Positions 9,811-18,565 of a stretch of DNA of 64,000 nucleotides are shown here, in pieces (the stretch's first letter is position 1; every line of letters begins with the position of its first letter). A program made the translations under genes and the position numbers. Under the pieces are notes generated by a model, which was not told the origin of the DNA, did not search any database, and saw nothing but the letters and a program-made list of their open reading frames with translations. Source of the stretch: Methylophilus sp. TWE2. GTDB lineage: Bacteria > Pseudomonadota > Gammaproteobacteria > Burkholderiales > Methylophilaceae. The DNA lies in contig NZ_CP012020.1 of the NCBI RefSeq assembly GCF_001183865.1, positions 1,054,001 to 1,118,000 on the forward strand, in the 5' to 3' direction.

Positions 9811-11907
9811 TTAAACGCTGGCGTCAGGAACGATGCTGGCAGCTTGTTGTTGTGGTACGGCGGTGGTATGTCTAGCCAGCGCATCGCTGAGCGGCAGGGG
9901 CCTATTCAGATAGAATCCTTGAGCATACGCCACCCCCATTTCCTTAAGGCAGTCCAGGGTGGCTTCATCTTCCACGTATTCGGCGATGGTCTGGATTCCC
10001 ATCGACTGGGCGACGCTCTGTATGGCTTTTGCCATCGCCAGGTCAACCTTGCTGCTGGTGATATCTTTCACGTAAGCCCCATCCATTTTCAGGAAATTGA
10101 CGGGCAGGTGTTTCAAATAGCTGAATGAAGACATGCCACTGCCAAAGTCATCCAGCATGAATCGCGTGCCCAATTTCTGTAACTCAAGAATGAGTTTGAT
10201 GGTGTTGTCAATATTAATGATGGCGGATGTTTCGGTGACCTCAAAGCATACGTGTGTTGGCGGAATATCGTAGGTTTCAAAACAATTCTGAATATAGGGC
10301 AGCAACTGTGCATCGCCGAGTGACATGCCGGAGAGGTTGATGCTAACAATAAATGGCTTGAGGCCGGATTGTGTTTTAAACAAGGGTTGCAATGCCATAA
10401 ATGCATGCTGGATCACCCAGCGGTCAATCTTGGTCATCAGATGATAGCGCTCCGCCGAGGGGAGGAATTCGGCAGGAGGGATGATGCCGCCATGTTCATC
10501 TCGTTTGCGGATCAGGATTTCATAGAAAGGTGGTAGCTCTTTGTTCTGTAGTGGAAAGATACCCTGGCAGTACAGCACGAAGTCGTTGTGTTCTATGGCC
10601 TCGTTGATGCGCACTACCCATTCCATTTCCACATGGCGCTTGAGCAGCACATCATCTTCGGGGTGAAACAGGTGAATCTGGTTACGGCCATTATCTTTTG
10701 CCACATAACAAGCGGCATCGGCATGGCGTGTAATCTGGCCGACATCTTTCAAATCAGCGGTAATCTCGACAATCCCTATGCTGATGCCAGTCTGGAACAG
10801 ACGGCCCTCGTGCATAAAGCGGAAGGTTTCGACCATTTGCCGTAACTGTGCCGCTATTTCAATGGCTTTTTCAACCTGGCAGTAGCTCAGTAACAGGCCA
10901 AATTCATCGCCGCCCAGTCGTGCGAAAGTATCTTCGGCACGGATGCGTTGGCTCAGGATCATACTGATCTGGCGCAACATTTCATCGCCAGCCAGATGGC
11001 CGCAGGTATCATTAATGACACGGAACTGGTCGAGATCCATGTAACAGAACACATGGTTGGCCCTATGCAGTTTCACATCTTGCAAGGCTTGCTGCAGACG
11101 TCGTTCGAGCTCCTGGCGGTTAACCAGGCCGGTGAGAGCGTCATGGCGGGCCTGATAGCGTAGTTGCGCTTGCGCATCCTGAATACGGTGTCGCATATCG
11201 GCTTCCACATGCTGCATTTCCTTCGAAATTTGGTTAATGGTGCTTTGCAGGGATTTGATTTCCGGTAATGTATTTTTTCCGTGGCTGACTTGCTGGCTGC
11301 CAATCATAAAGCGCTTCAGGGCAGTGGTCATGTCACGGATAGGTTGACTGATTGATCGGCTCACCCAGCTGACAAGAATAGAGCACAGCATCAACGCCAG
11401 GGTGATGTAGCCGACATTTTTAATGAAGGCGTCGCGATGATCTTCGATCAGGGCAGCTTTATCGATAGCAACAAAGACATAACCCAGCAAATTGTGGGCA
11501 GGCTCGGTAGAAAAGACTTTCACCATGGTGATGTCATGCGTGTTTTGCTGCATGACGACAGTATCCTGTTGCGGCAGGGCTTCCTGCATACTGAATGAAG
11601 TGCCCAGGTGGGCAATCGGCCGATTATTGGCATCGGCAATCATCAGGGATAAATACGGTTCACGACTGAGCTGGCTGGCTTTGAGCAGGCGCTCTATATA
11701 TTTCGGGCCTTGTAACTCGGTCTGGTTATGGATGACCGCAGAAAGGAATTTTGCGGTGGTTAGGGCATGCTGGCTCAGCTTGTCTTCTTCGCGTTGCAGC
11801 TGTTCTTTAAAATCAAACAGCAGCAAAATACAGGATAACGCAAACACGGGTCCGATCACTAACAGCAGTAATCTGGACTGGATACTTAAATTTTGGAAAA
11901 AAGGCAT
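9811..11907 (-). CDS. Membrane-bound GGDEF-EAL c-di-GMP protein with periplasmic sensor
   Basis: About 698 residues from ATG 11907; a TTG nine bases upstream is an alternative start. TM1 (about 12-32), periplasmic sensor domain (about 35-162), TM2 (about 165-182), a HAMP-like linker and coiled coil (about 185-245), then GGDEF (intact motif at 332-336, with an I-site RAED five residues before it), then an EAL domain. The EAL signature reads EIL (463-465), but the DDFGSG segment and the second catalytic region (LKMDGAYV, AEYVED) are present, so phosphodiesterase activity is possible. It may make or degrade c-di-GMP in response to a periplasmic signal. It stands alone. Confidence 0.88.
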   Translation of the reverse strand: MPFFQNLSIQSRLLLLVIGPVFALSCILLLFDFKEQLQREEDKLSQHALTTAKFLSAVIHNQTELQGPKYIERLLKASQLSREPYLSLMIADANNRPIAHLGTSFSMQEALPQQDTVVMQQNTHDITMVKVFSTEPAHNLLGYVFVAIDKAALIEDHRDAFIKNVGYITLALMLCSILVSWVSRSISQPIRDMTTALKRFMIGSQQVSHGKNTLPEIKSLQSTINQISKEMQHVEADMRHRIQDAQAQLRYQARHDALTGLVNRQELERRLQQALQDVKLHRANHVFCYMDLDQFRVINDTCGHLAGDEMLRQISMILSQRIRAEDTFARLGGDEFGLLLSYCQVEKAIEIAAQLRQMVETFRFMHEGRLFQTGISIGIVEITADLKDVGQITRHADAACYVAKDNGRNQIHLFHPEDDVLLKRHVEMEWVVRINEAIEHNDFVLYCQGIFPLQNKELPPFYEILIRKRDEHGGIIPPAEFLPSAERYHLMTKIDRWVIQHAFMALQPLFKTQSGLKPFIVSINLSGMSLGDAQLLPYIQNCFETYDIPPTHVCFEVTETSAIINIDNTIKLILELQKLGTRFMLDDFGSGMSSFSYLKHLPVNFLKMDGAYVKDITSSKVDLAMAKAIQSVAQSMGIQTIAEYVEDEATLDCLKEMGVAYAQGFYLNRPLPLSDALARHTTAVPQQQAASIVPDASV

Positions 11908-12108
11908 GGATTCCAAGTAATCTAATCAAATTGAATCAGCAGGCGCGTATACGGCCAGGCAGAATGGCCATTGAATCAGATTCATGACATCCCCCCTAAT
12001 TTCGTGTATAAGAACCATTGATTATAACCATCACAACCTGGCTAGCCCGTTACTTTTTAAGCGGCCAGATGCTCAGTTTTTTCGTGAACCTAGTGTATTT
12101 GTTTTCGC

Positions 12109-13071
12109 ATGATACAGCAAATTTATATCACAGATTATCTGTCGGATGCCGCCGCGCAGCCCACTGACATGATTCAGTCTCTCGTAGAACAGTGTCCCAT
12201 TTTTTTTGGGGCGCAGTGGCAAGTTAACTCCTTGTCTCCGCTGAAGTCATTGTGGCAGCGTCTGGGTGCCAGCGGGGATGCGACATCGGCGGTATTGTGT
12301 GCCAGGATGCCATTGCCAGTTGCGCCGCCGGCATTTTGCCTGTTACCTGTGCATCTGGGCTTACGCCGTGATACCTTCAGCCTGCAATCGATTGTTCCGC
12401 TTGCTGCGGATGTGTATGCCGTGTTGAGTGAACGGTTGAAAAATCACTTCTTGCAGGAGTTTACTATTCACGAGGATCCGAGCCAGCGCTATTGGTGGGT
12501 GGTGCCCGTGCGTGAAATAAATGCGCAGACGCAATGGCCGCAGTATTGCCTTTACCAGCAGGCCATGCATTGGCAACCGCAAGGGCCAGATGCTTCTGTG
12601 ATAAGGCAATGGACCAATGAAATACAAATGCTGTTGCATGAGGCCGCGTATTCCCCGGCTGTGACCAATTGGCCGGAGACATTAAATAGCTTATGGTTTG
12701 CCAGTGTGGGCCACATTCCAGCCTGGCCAGCCATGCCACTGACTGTGAGTGGGCAAGGGGATATCTTTTCAGGATTGCAAGCGAGTCGACTGACTGCGGC
12801 ACAATCCATCCCAATGTCAACCATGTTTGCTGATCAAAAAATGACTGACGGAGTCTGGGTGGCTGACCAATGGCAAGCGGTCAACTGGGCAGAGGTGTCT
12901 CGTGCTTTGCAAACAGGGCGGATATCAGCGTTGCGTGTGGTGATCCCATTTGCGGAGCGCAGCATCGAAATAGGTTATAAAAAACAATTTCGCTGGCAGT
13001 TCTGGCGAAAGCCCTACACGTTGCAAACATTATTACAGCAACTCGAAACAACATTGGCTGCGGCCAGGTAA
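12109..13071 (+). CDS. RpfE-like protein
   Basis: 320 residues, no signal peptide or membrane segment. The segment NEIQMLLHE followed by NSLWF and an AWPAMPLTV stretch matches the conserved core of the RpfE-type protein found next to recJ in Xanthomonas and in many betaproteobacteria. Some members are annotated as cofactor-independent phosphoglycerate mutase-like because of a distant alkaline-phosphatase-superfamily fold. The biochemical role is unknown. It precedes recJ by 32 nt, the conserved neighbourhood, which is the strongest support for the call. Confidence 0.65.
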   Translation: MIQQIYITDYLSDAAAQPTDMIQSLVEQCPIFFGAQWQVNSLSPLKSLWQRLGASGDATSAVLCARMPLPVAPPAFCLLPVHLGLRRDTFSLQSIVPLAADVYAVLSERLKNHFLQEFTIHEDPSQRYWWVVPVREINAQTQWPQYCLYQQAMHWQPQGPDASVIRQWTNEIQMLLHEAAYSPAVTNWPETLNSLWFASVGHIPAWPAMPLTVSGQGDIFSGLQASRLTAAQSIPMSTMFADQKMTDGVWVADQWQAVNWAEVSRALQTGRISALRVVIPFAERSIEIGYKKQFRWQFWRKPYTLQTLLQQLETTLAAAR

Positions 13072-13103
13072 GTGTGTTTGGAGAGGTCTAACTAGAGCAT
13101 CAG

Positions 13104-14789
13104 ATGAGAGTCCAACAGAGAGTATATTCAAACAGTTGTGTTGAAGCGTTGCAGGCACAGGGATTACCCAATTTGCTGGCAAGGTTACTGGCGGCCAGGT
13201 CTGTAACCGCCGAGGACTGGTCATTGCAGGAGATGCCGCACTTGCTGAAGCCAGACGCGCTCACCGGCGCCACCCGCATGGCGCAATTGCTTGCAGACGC
13301 AATTGCACAGCAAAAACGCATTCTCATTATTGGCGATTATGATGCCGATGGCGCAACAGCAACCAGCGTTGCCATGCGTGGTTTAGGCATGATGGGCGCA
13401 CGGGTCGATTTTCTGGTCCCCAACCGCTTTGAAGATGGTTACGGCCTCACACCGGAAATTGTGGCGCTCGCGGCGACACAACAGCCAGAGGTGATTTTGA
13501 CTGTAGATAACGGGATTGCCAGTATTGATGGTGTGGCAGCAGCAAAAGCACTAGGCATGCAGGTATTGATTACCGATCACCATTTGCCGGGTGAGCAAGC
13601 ACCCGCCGCAGACTGCATCGTCAATCCTAACCAGCGTGGCTGTGATTTTCCGAGCAAGCACCTGGCCGGAGTGGGGGTCATGTTTTATGTGCTGATCGCT
13701 CTGCGCGCAGAGCTCAAGCAACGCGGTATGTTGGCAGAAGATGAGGTGCATTTGGGCAGTTTGCTTGATCTGGTGGCTTTGGGGACGGTGGCTGACCTGG
13801 TCAGGCTGGATACCAATAACCGTATTCTGGTCAGGCAGGGACTCAAACGCATCAGGCAAGGTCTGGCTTGTCCTGGTATTCTGGCCATTCTTAAACTCGC
13901 AGGGCGTGACCCGGCACAGGTCAATGCACAGGATTTGGGGTTTTATGTGGGGCCACGCCTCAATGCGGCTGGTCGACTGGATGATATGACCATAGGTATA
14001 CGCTGCCTGCTCGCAGACACACCACAAGAAGCTCTGCAGTATGCCCAGCAATTGCACGTATTGAATGCCGAACGCAAGCAGATTGAAGCAGAAATGCAGT
14101 GGGACGCCATGGCTGACCTGACACAGGATTTTAAAGACACGCAATACACGATTAGCGTTTTCCAGCCAGACTGGCACCAGGGCGTGATCGGTATCCTGGC
14201 CTCGCGCATCAAGGAGCGTTTTCATCGGCCAGTGATTGCCTTCGCCGATGCAGGGGATGGGCTCATCAAAGGGTCCGGTCGCTCCATTGCCGGTTTACAT
14301 TTGCGTGATGCACTTGACCTCGTCACCAAGCAGCAGCCTGATCTGATTGTTAAATTTGGGGGCCATGCCATGGCTGCGGGACTCAGTATTCGCGCTGTGG
14401 ATTTTGCCCGTTTCCAGCACACTTTTGAGCAAGTTGTACAAGGCCTGATAGATGCCGAGACTTTGCAGGAAGTTCTTGAGACCGATGGTGGCCTGGAGGT
14501 GCATGAAATGACCATGCAGACAGCGGAGTTGCTGACACAGCAGGTATGGGGCCAAGGTTTTCCACAGCCAGTATTTTATGACCGCTTTCAGGTGTTGCAG
14601 CAACGCATACTGGGTGAAAAGCATTTGAAGCTACGCCTGCAAAAACATAACCAGCAGTTTGATGCCATTTATTTTCAGCATGCCGTGTTGCTGCCAGAAC
14701 AAATAGAAATTGCGTATGCCTTACAAGTCAATGAGTTTAATGGCAACCGCAATTTGCAATTGCAAGTGATGCATGCAGTGACGGCCTGA
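13104..14789 (+). CDS. recJ: Single-stranded-DNA-specific exonuclease RecJ
   Basis: 5'-3' exonuclease on single-stranded DNA, acting in RecF-pathway recombination and mismatch/base-excision repair. The 561 residues contain the DHH phosphoesterase motifs: DYDADG (D78-G83), a TVDNG segment, ITDHH, and GTVADLV, then the DHHA1 domain with GGHAMAAGLSI, and a C-terminal OB-fold-like region. Length is normal for the family. It probably shares a transcript with the RpfE-like gene upstream. Confidence 0.96.
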   Translation: MRVQQRVYSNSCVEALQAQGLPNLLARLLAARSVTAEDWSLQEMPHLLKPDALTGATRMAQLLADAIAQQKRILIIGDYDADGATATSVAMRGLGMMGARVDFLVPNRFEDGYGLTPEIVALAATQQPEVILTVDNGIASIDGVAAAKALGMQVLITDHHLPGEQAPAADCIVNPNQRGCDFPSKHLAGVGVMFYVLIALRAELKQRGMLAEDEVHLGSLLDLVALGTVADLVRLDTNNRILVRQGLKRIRQGLACPGILAILKLAGRDPAQVNAQDLGFYVGPRLNAAGRLDDMTIGIRCLLADTPQEALQYAQQLHVLNAERKQIEAEMQWDAMADLTQDFKDTQYTISVFQPDWHQGVIGILASRIKERFHRPVIAFADAGDGLIKGSGRSIAGLHLRDALDLVTKQQPDLIVKFGGHAMAAGLSIRAVDFARFQHTFEQVVQGLIDAETLQEVLETDGGLEVHEMTMQTAELLTQQVWGQGFPQPVFYDRFQVLQQRILGEKHLKLRLQKHNQQFDAIYFQHAVLLPEQIEIAYALQVNEFNGNRNLQLQVMHAVTA

Positions 14790-14893
14790 CAACCTTGCCC
14801 CTCATCTGCTCGCTAAATCAACCGCAATGTATTTAGCTTTAGAGAGTCTGCTGTAAATACGGTAAAATACAGCCTTCATTCAAGAGGTTAAGC

Positions 14894-16000
14894 ATGGCTC
14901 GTCCATTTAAATCCCCCAAAACTGTTTCCGGGACACGTCCCCCCAAAGAGCAAACACCGGTAGCAGAGACTGCTGAAGGTGTGGATGCGCCTTCAGCGCC
15001 CCGCTCGGGACAACGCTTGCATAAACTGCTGGCGATGGCTGGCTTTGGCTCACGTCGCGAGATGGAAACATTGATTGAAACGGGTCGTATCACCATTAAT
15101 GGCCAGGTAGCACAAGTAGGTGCGGTGGTCGATGAGCACGACATCGTACGCCTGGATAGCCGTATTCTGCATTTGCCGTTTGAGGCTGAACTGCCGCAGG
15201 TGCTGTTGTACCACAAACCTGAGGGCGAGATGGTGACGCAGGATGATCCTGAAGGGCGCGCGACGGTGTTCGATAAATTGCCAAGGATCAAGCAGGGGAA
15301 ATGGATTGCCATCGGCCGTCTGGATATGAATACCAGTGGTTTGCTGATTTTCACCAACTCAGGCGAATTGGCTAACCGGTTCATGCATCCGCGTTATGAA
15401 GTTGAGCGCGAATATGCGGTACGTATTTTGGGTGAGCTCACTCAAGAGCAAATGGCGCAATTAACCAATGGTATCGAGCTTGAAGATGGCCCGGCTAATT
15501 TTGAGAGCATTTATACCAATGGGGGCGAGGGCGCTAATAAGTGGTATCAGGTGGTGATTAAAGAAGGCCGTAACCGCGAAGTACGCCGTCTGTTCGAAGC
15601 CTTTCATATGCCGGTGAGCCGTTTGATGCGCGTGCGTTTTGGCCCGGTTGCGCTGCCACCACGCCTCAAGCGCGGCACCATGCTTAAACTTGAGCAGAAG
15701 CAAGTAGTTGCTTTGCTGGAATGGGCAGGCTTGCCTGTGCCACGCAAACCGCTCAAACAAATGAGTCCGCATGACCGTGACCGTGCAACCCGCGTGTTTA
15801 CGCCGAAAGTACGCAAACAGCGGCGCAGCTTGTTAGAGGTGGCCAATGCCCCAGCCAACAATAGCGAGCGTCCGGCACGTGCACCCACTGGTAATCGCCG
15901 TATTCGCCAGGATTCTGATCTAAAACAGGCATCGCTGCAGAATGCACGTATCAATAGCGGCGCCAAAAAACGCAGTGACCGTCATCGTGGCCGCGGTTAA
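14894..16000 (+). CDS. rluB: 23S rRNA pseudouridine synthase RluB-type
   Basis: 368 residues. An S4 RNA-binding domain (about 40-100, RLHKLLAMAGFGSRREME) is followed by a pseudouridine synthase core with GRLDMNTSGLLI, whose Asp is the catalytic residue, and EGRNREVRRLFEAF. This order is that of the RsuA/RluB/E/F family. The long basic C-terminal tail (about 285-368) rich in Arg and Lys resembles RluB, which modifies U2605 of 23S rRNA. A ribosome-binding site (AAGAGG) precedes ATG 14894. A terminator follows, shared with the convergent prmB. Confidence 0.9.
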   Translation: MARPFKSPKTVSGTRPPKEQTPVAETAEGVDAPSAPRSGQRLHKLLAMAGFGSRREMETLIETGRITINGQVAQVGAVVDEHDIVRLDSRILHLPFEAELPQVLLYHKPEGEMVTQDDPEGRATVFDKLPRIKQGKWIAIGRLDMNTSGLLIFTNSGELANRFMHPRYEVEREYAVRILGELTQEQMAQLTNGIELEDGPANFESIYTNGGEGANKWYQVVIKEGRNREVRRLFEAFHMPVSRLMRVRFGPVALPPRLKRGTMLKLEQKQVVALLEWAGLPVPRKPLKQMSPHDRDRATRVFTPKVRKQRRSLLEVANAPANNSERPARAPTGNRRIRQDSDLKQASLQNARINSGAKKRSDRHRGRG

Positions 16001-16014
16001 GCTGCTGGTGAAAA

Positions 16015-16047
16015 TAAAAAAGCACTTCTGATTGAAGTGCTTTTTTT
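16015..16047. terminator. Bidirectional rho-independent terminator between rluB and prmB
   Basis: AAAAAAGCACTTC pairs with GAAGTGCTTTTTTT around a TGATT loop, with A and T runs on both sides, so it can stop transcription from either strand. It lies between the convergent genes rluB (+) and prmB (-). Confidence 0.88.
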
Positions 16048-16082
16048 ATGGCTGGGGTTGCCGTGTTTTTCAGCTTGCTGCG

Positions 16083-16985
16083 TTATTCAGCCTGTAAACC
16101 GGCCTCTATTAAATCTTCTTTTGTCAGCATAAACACAAACTGGTCGCCGGCACTGGTGTCCAGCCAGGTGAATGGCAAGTCAGGATACGCGTCATGCAAC
16201 GCATCCCGATTATGGCCAATTTCTACGACCAGTATGCCACCATCATTTAAATATTCAGCCGCCTGCGTCAGTAAAGTATGTGTGTGGTCCAGTCCGGCAG
16301 CGCCACTGCCTAATGCCAATTGGGGTTCTTTGCGGTATTCTTCTGGCAGCTCAGCCATGCTGGGCGCATCCACATAAGGCGGATTGCTGATAATCACATC
16401 ATATTTACGGCCCTTGAGTGCGGTAAACATGTCGGATTGTACGGCTTGCACCTGATGTTCCAAGCCGTAGCGACCAATGTTGATATTGCATACTTCAATC
16501 GCATCGGGAGAAATATCGACAACGTCAATATGTGCATTGGGGAATGCCTCTGCCAGTAAAACACCCAGGCAGCCAGAACCGGTACAAATATCGGCTGCCG
16601 ATTCGACCATTTCCGGGAACTCCACCCATGGCTGTAAACCGTCTTCCAGCAATTCTGCAATAAAAGAGCGCGGCACGATGACGCGTTCATCCACGTAAAA
16701 CTTGAATCCGCGCAGCCAGGCTTCATTCACAAGGTAAGCCGTGGGCGTATGCTCGGTGACGCGCTTTTCAATCAGCGTTCCCAGATGCTGACATTCTTCT
16801 GAGGTTAAACGCGCATCAAGGAAGTTATTGAGTGTGTCATGCGGCAAATGCAGCGCGCTCATAATCAGCCACACAGCTTCGTCGTAGCTGTTATCGGTGC
16901 CATGACCATAAAAAATATCAGAATTTTCAAAACGGCTCACGGCATAGCGCAGCCAGTCACGGATAGTATATAAGTTGGTCGTCAT
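16083..16985 (-). CDS. prmB: Ribosomal protein L3 N5-glutamine methyltransferase
   Basis: 300 residues. The SAM-binding motif DICTGSGCLGVLLAE (about 131-145) and the catalytic NPPYVD motif (about 200) are those of the HemK/PrmB/PrmC family. The N-terminal helical domain contains RDWLRYAVSRF, characteristic of PrmB rather than PrmC. It methylates a glutamine of ribosomal protein L3. It starts 1 nt after the stop of dapE, so it is probably the last gene of a yffB-dapE-prmB operon. Confidence 0.93.
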   Translation of the reverse strand: MTTNLYTIRDWLRYAVSRFENSDIFYGHGTDNSYDEAVWLIMSALHLPHDTLNNFLDARLTSEECQHLGTLIEKRVTEHTPTAYLVNEAWLRGFKFYVDERVIVPRSFIAELLEDGLQPWVEFPEMVESAADICTGSGCLGVLLAEAFPNAHIDVVDISPDAIEVCNINIGRYGLEHQVQAVQSDMFTALKGRKYDVIISNPPYVDAPSMAELPEEYRKEPQLALGSGAAGLDHTHTLLTQAAEYLNDGGILVVEIGHNRDALHDAYPDLPFTWLDTSAGDQFVFMLTKEDLIEAGLQAE

Positions 16986-16986
16986 A

Positions 16987-18129
16987 TTATTTCAGCAACA
17001 ATAATTCCATGGTGCGTTTGTAAGTTTCCTTGAGCGGCTCAATGTCGGCTACGGCGACGCATTCATTCAGTTTGTGTATCGTTGCATTCAGTGGCCCGAA
17101 TTCAATCACTTCCTTGCAAATGTCGGCAATAAAGCGGCCATCTGAGGTGCCACCGGTCGTGGAGAGTTCTGGACTGACACCGTAGCTTTGCTGAATGGCC
17201 TGGCTGATTGCCTCGACCAGCTGGCCGCGCGGGGTGATATAAGACTGGTTGTGCTCCCATTCGAGGGTATAGTCAAAGCCATGGCTATCCAGGATGGCAT
17301 GGACGCGAGAACGCAGGCTTTGCTCAGAGCTGCCTTGACCCTCCACCTCCGGGCAATAACGGAAGTTGAACAGGATTTCTACTTCACCGGGGACGACATT
17401 GGTTGCACCAGTGCCGCCATTCATGTTGGAAATTTGCCATGAGGTGGGGGGGAAATACTCGTTACCGTTGTCCCACACAGTTTCCACCATGTCCTTAATG
17501 GCAGGTGCGGCCAGGTGAATTGGGTTTTTGACCAAGTGCGGGTACGCAATGTGGCCCTGGATGCCTTTGACCGTGAGCTTGCCAGACAATGAACCACGCC
17601 GGCCATTTTTGATCATATCGCCAACGACTTTATTGCTCGTGGGCTCACCGACGATGCAGTAATCAAAAGTCTCGCCGCGAGCCTGCAGGGCTTCCACCAC
17701 TTTGACAGTCCCTTCAATGGCAATGCCTTCTTCGTCAGAGGTGATCAGCAAGCCTATGGAACCTGGGTGGTTTGGATTTTCGGCAATAAATTCTTCGATG
17801 CTGGTAATAAAGGCAGCCAATGACGTTTTCATGTCGGCTGCACCGCGTGCGTACAGCATGCCATCCTTAATCGTTGGCTCAAATGGCGGTGTGTGCCATT
17901 GGTCGAGCGGACCAGTGGGCACCACGTCAGTGTGCCCGGCAAATACAATCAATGGACCTGTGGTACCCCGACGGGCGTAAAAATTGTCCACCTGGCCAAA
18001 ACGCATACGTTCAATCTTGAAACCCAGGGGTTCAAGACGTGCAATCATGGCTTCCTGGCAGCCAGCATCTTCTGGGGTCAGTGAGCGGCGTTTGAGCAGG
18101 TCAATGGCAAGGTCCAGTGTTTTTGACAT
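16987..18129 (-). CDS. dapE: Succinyl-diaminopimelate desuccinylase
   Basis: Zinc enzyme of lysine/diaminopimelate synthesis, hydrolysing N-succinyl-LL-DAP. 380 residues from ATG 18129. The frame is open 19 codons further upstream, but that part overlaps the preceding gene and does not fit the family, whose N-terminus is [14 protein letters not shown]. Metal-binding elements of the M20 family are visible: [11 protein letters not shown] (His 67 and its Asp), the [11 protein letters not shown] segment, SDEEG with the catalytic Glu, and a late GGTSDGRF. Positioned between yffB and prmB, with gaps of 4 nt and 1 nt. Confidence 0.96.
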   Translation of the reverse strand: MSKTLDLAIDLLKRRSLTPEDAGCQEAMIARLEPLGFKIERMRFGQVDNFYARRGTTGPLIVFAGHTDVVPTGPLDQWHTPPFEPTIKDGMLYARGAADMKTSLAAFITSIEEFIAENPNHPGSIGLLITSDEEGIAIEGTVKVVEALQARGETFDYCIVGEPTSNKVVGDMIKNGRRGSLSGKLTVKGIQGHIAYPHLVKNPIHLAAPAIKDMVETVWDNGNEYFPPTSWQISNMNGGTGATNVVPGEVEILFNFRYCPEVEGQGSSEQSLRSRVHAILDSHGFDYTLEWEHNQSYITPRGQLVEAISQAIQQSYGVSPELSTTGGTSDGRFIADICKEVIEFGPLNATIHKLNECVAVADIEPLKETYKRTMELLLLK

Positions 18130-18133
18130 AGGC

Positions 18134-18487
18134 TTATTCTCTGGCAAACAGTTGGGCATACTCGGTTTCATTAAAACCGAGGGCAATGATTTTATCGTTT
18201 TTGACCACGACAGGCCGCTTGATGACAGAGGTTTTTTCTTGCATCAGGACTTGGGCTGACTTGGCATCCACGACGGTGTTTTTCTCGCTATCACTCAGGT
18301 TGCGCCAGGTCATGCCACTGCGGTTGACCAGCTTTTCCCAGGGATACTGCTGCAACCACGATTGTGCGGTAGCCGTGTCCAGCCCTAGTTTCTTAAAGTC
18401 ATGGAATTCATAGGCAATCGCGTGCTCTTCCAGCCAGTCACGGGCCTTTTTGACAGTGTTGCAATTGGGGATGCCGTACAGTTTCAT
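18134..18487 (-). CDS. yffB: ArsC/Spx-family thioredoxin-fold protein (YffB type)
   Basis: 117 residues with the thioredoxin-fold start [19 protein letters not shown]. There is only one Cys in the active-site position (PNCNT), not the CxxC of thioredoxins. The C-terminal segment SVIKRPVVV contains the conserved Arg-Pro of ArsC-like proteins. E. coli YffB lies directly upstream of dapE as here and is reported to be glutathione-dependent; its physiological substrate is not established. First gene of the yffB-dapE-prmB group. Confidence 0.88.
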   Translation of the reverse strand: MKLYGIPNCNTVKKARDWLEEHAIAYEFHDFKKLGLDTATAQSWLQQYPWEKLVNRSGMTWRNLSDSEKNTVVDAKSAQVLMQEKTSVIKRPVVVKNDKIIALGFNETEYAQLFARE

Positions 18488-18565
18488 GGTGCGCTATCGG
18501 GTAAAAAGTTTATTTTACCAGCCGATGCGCAGGGTGTTGCAACTTAATTGATGTGCTTGCCGAGT

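Noticed and set aside
13551..14225. Minus-strand frame of 224 codons inside recJ
   Set aside because: Shadow of a well-supported gene; composition is that of an antisense frame (many Gln and His).
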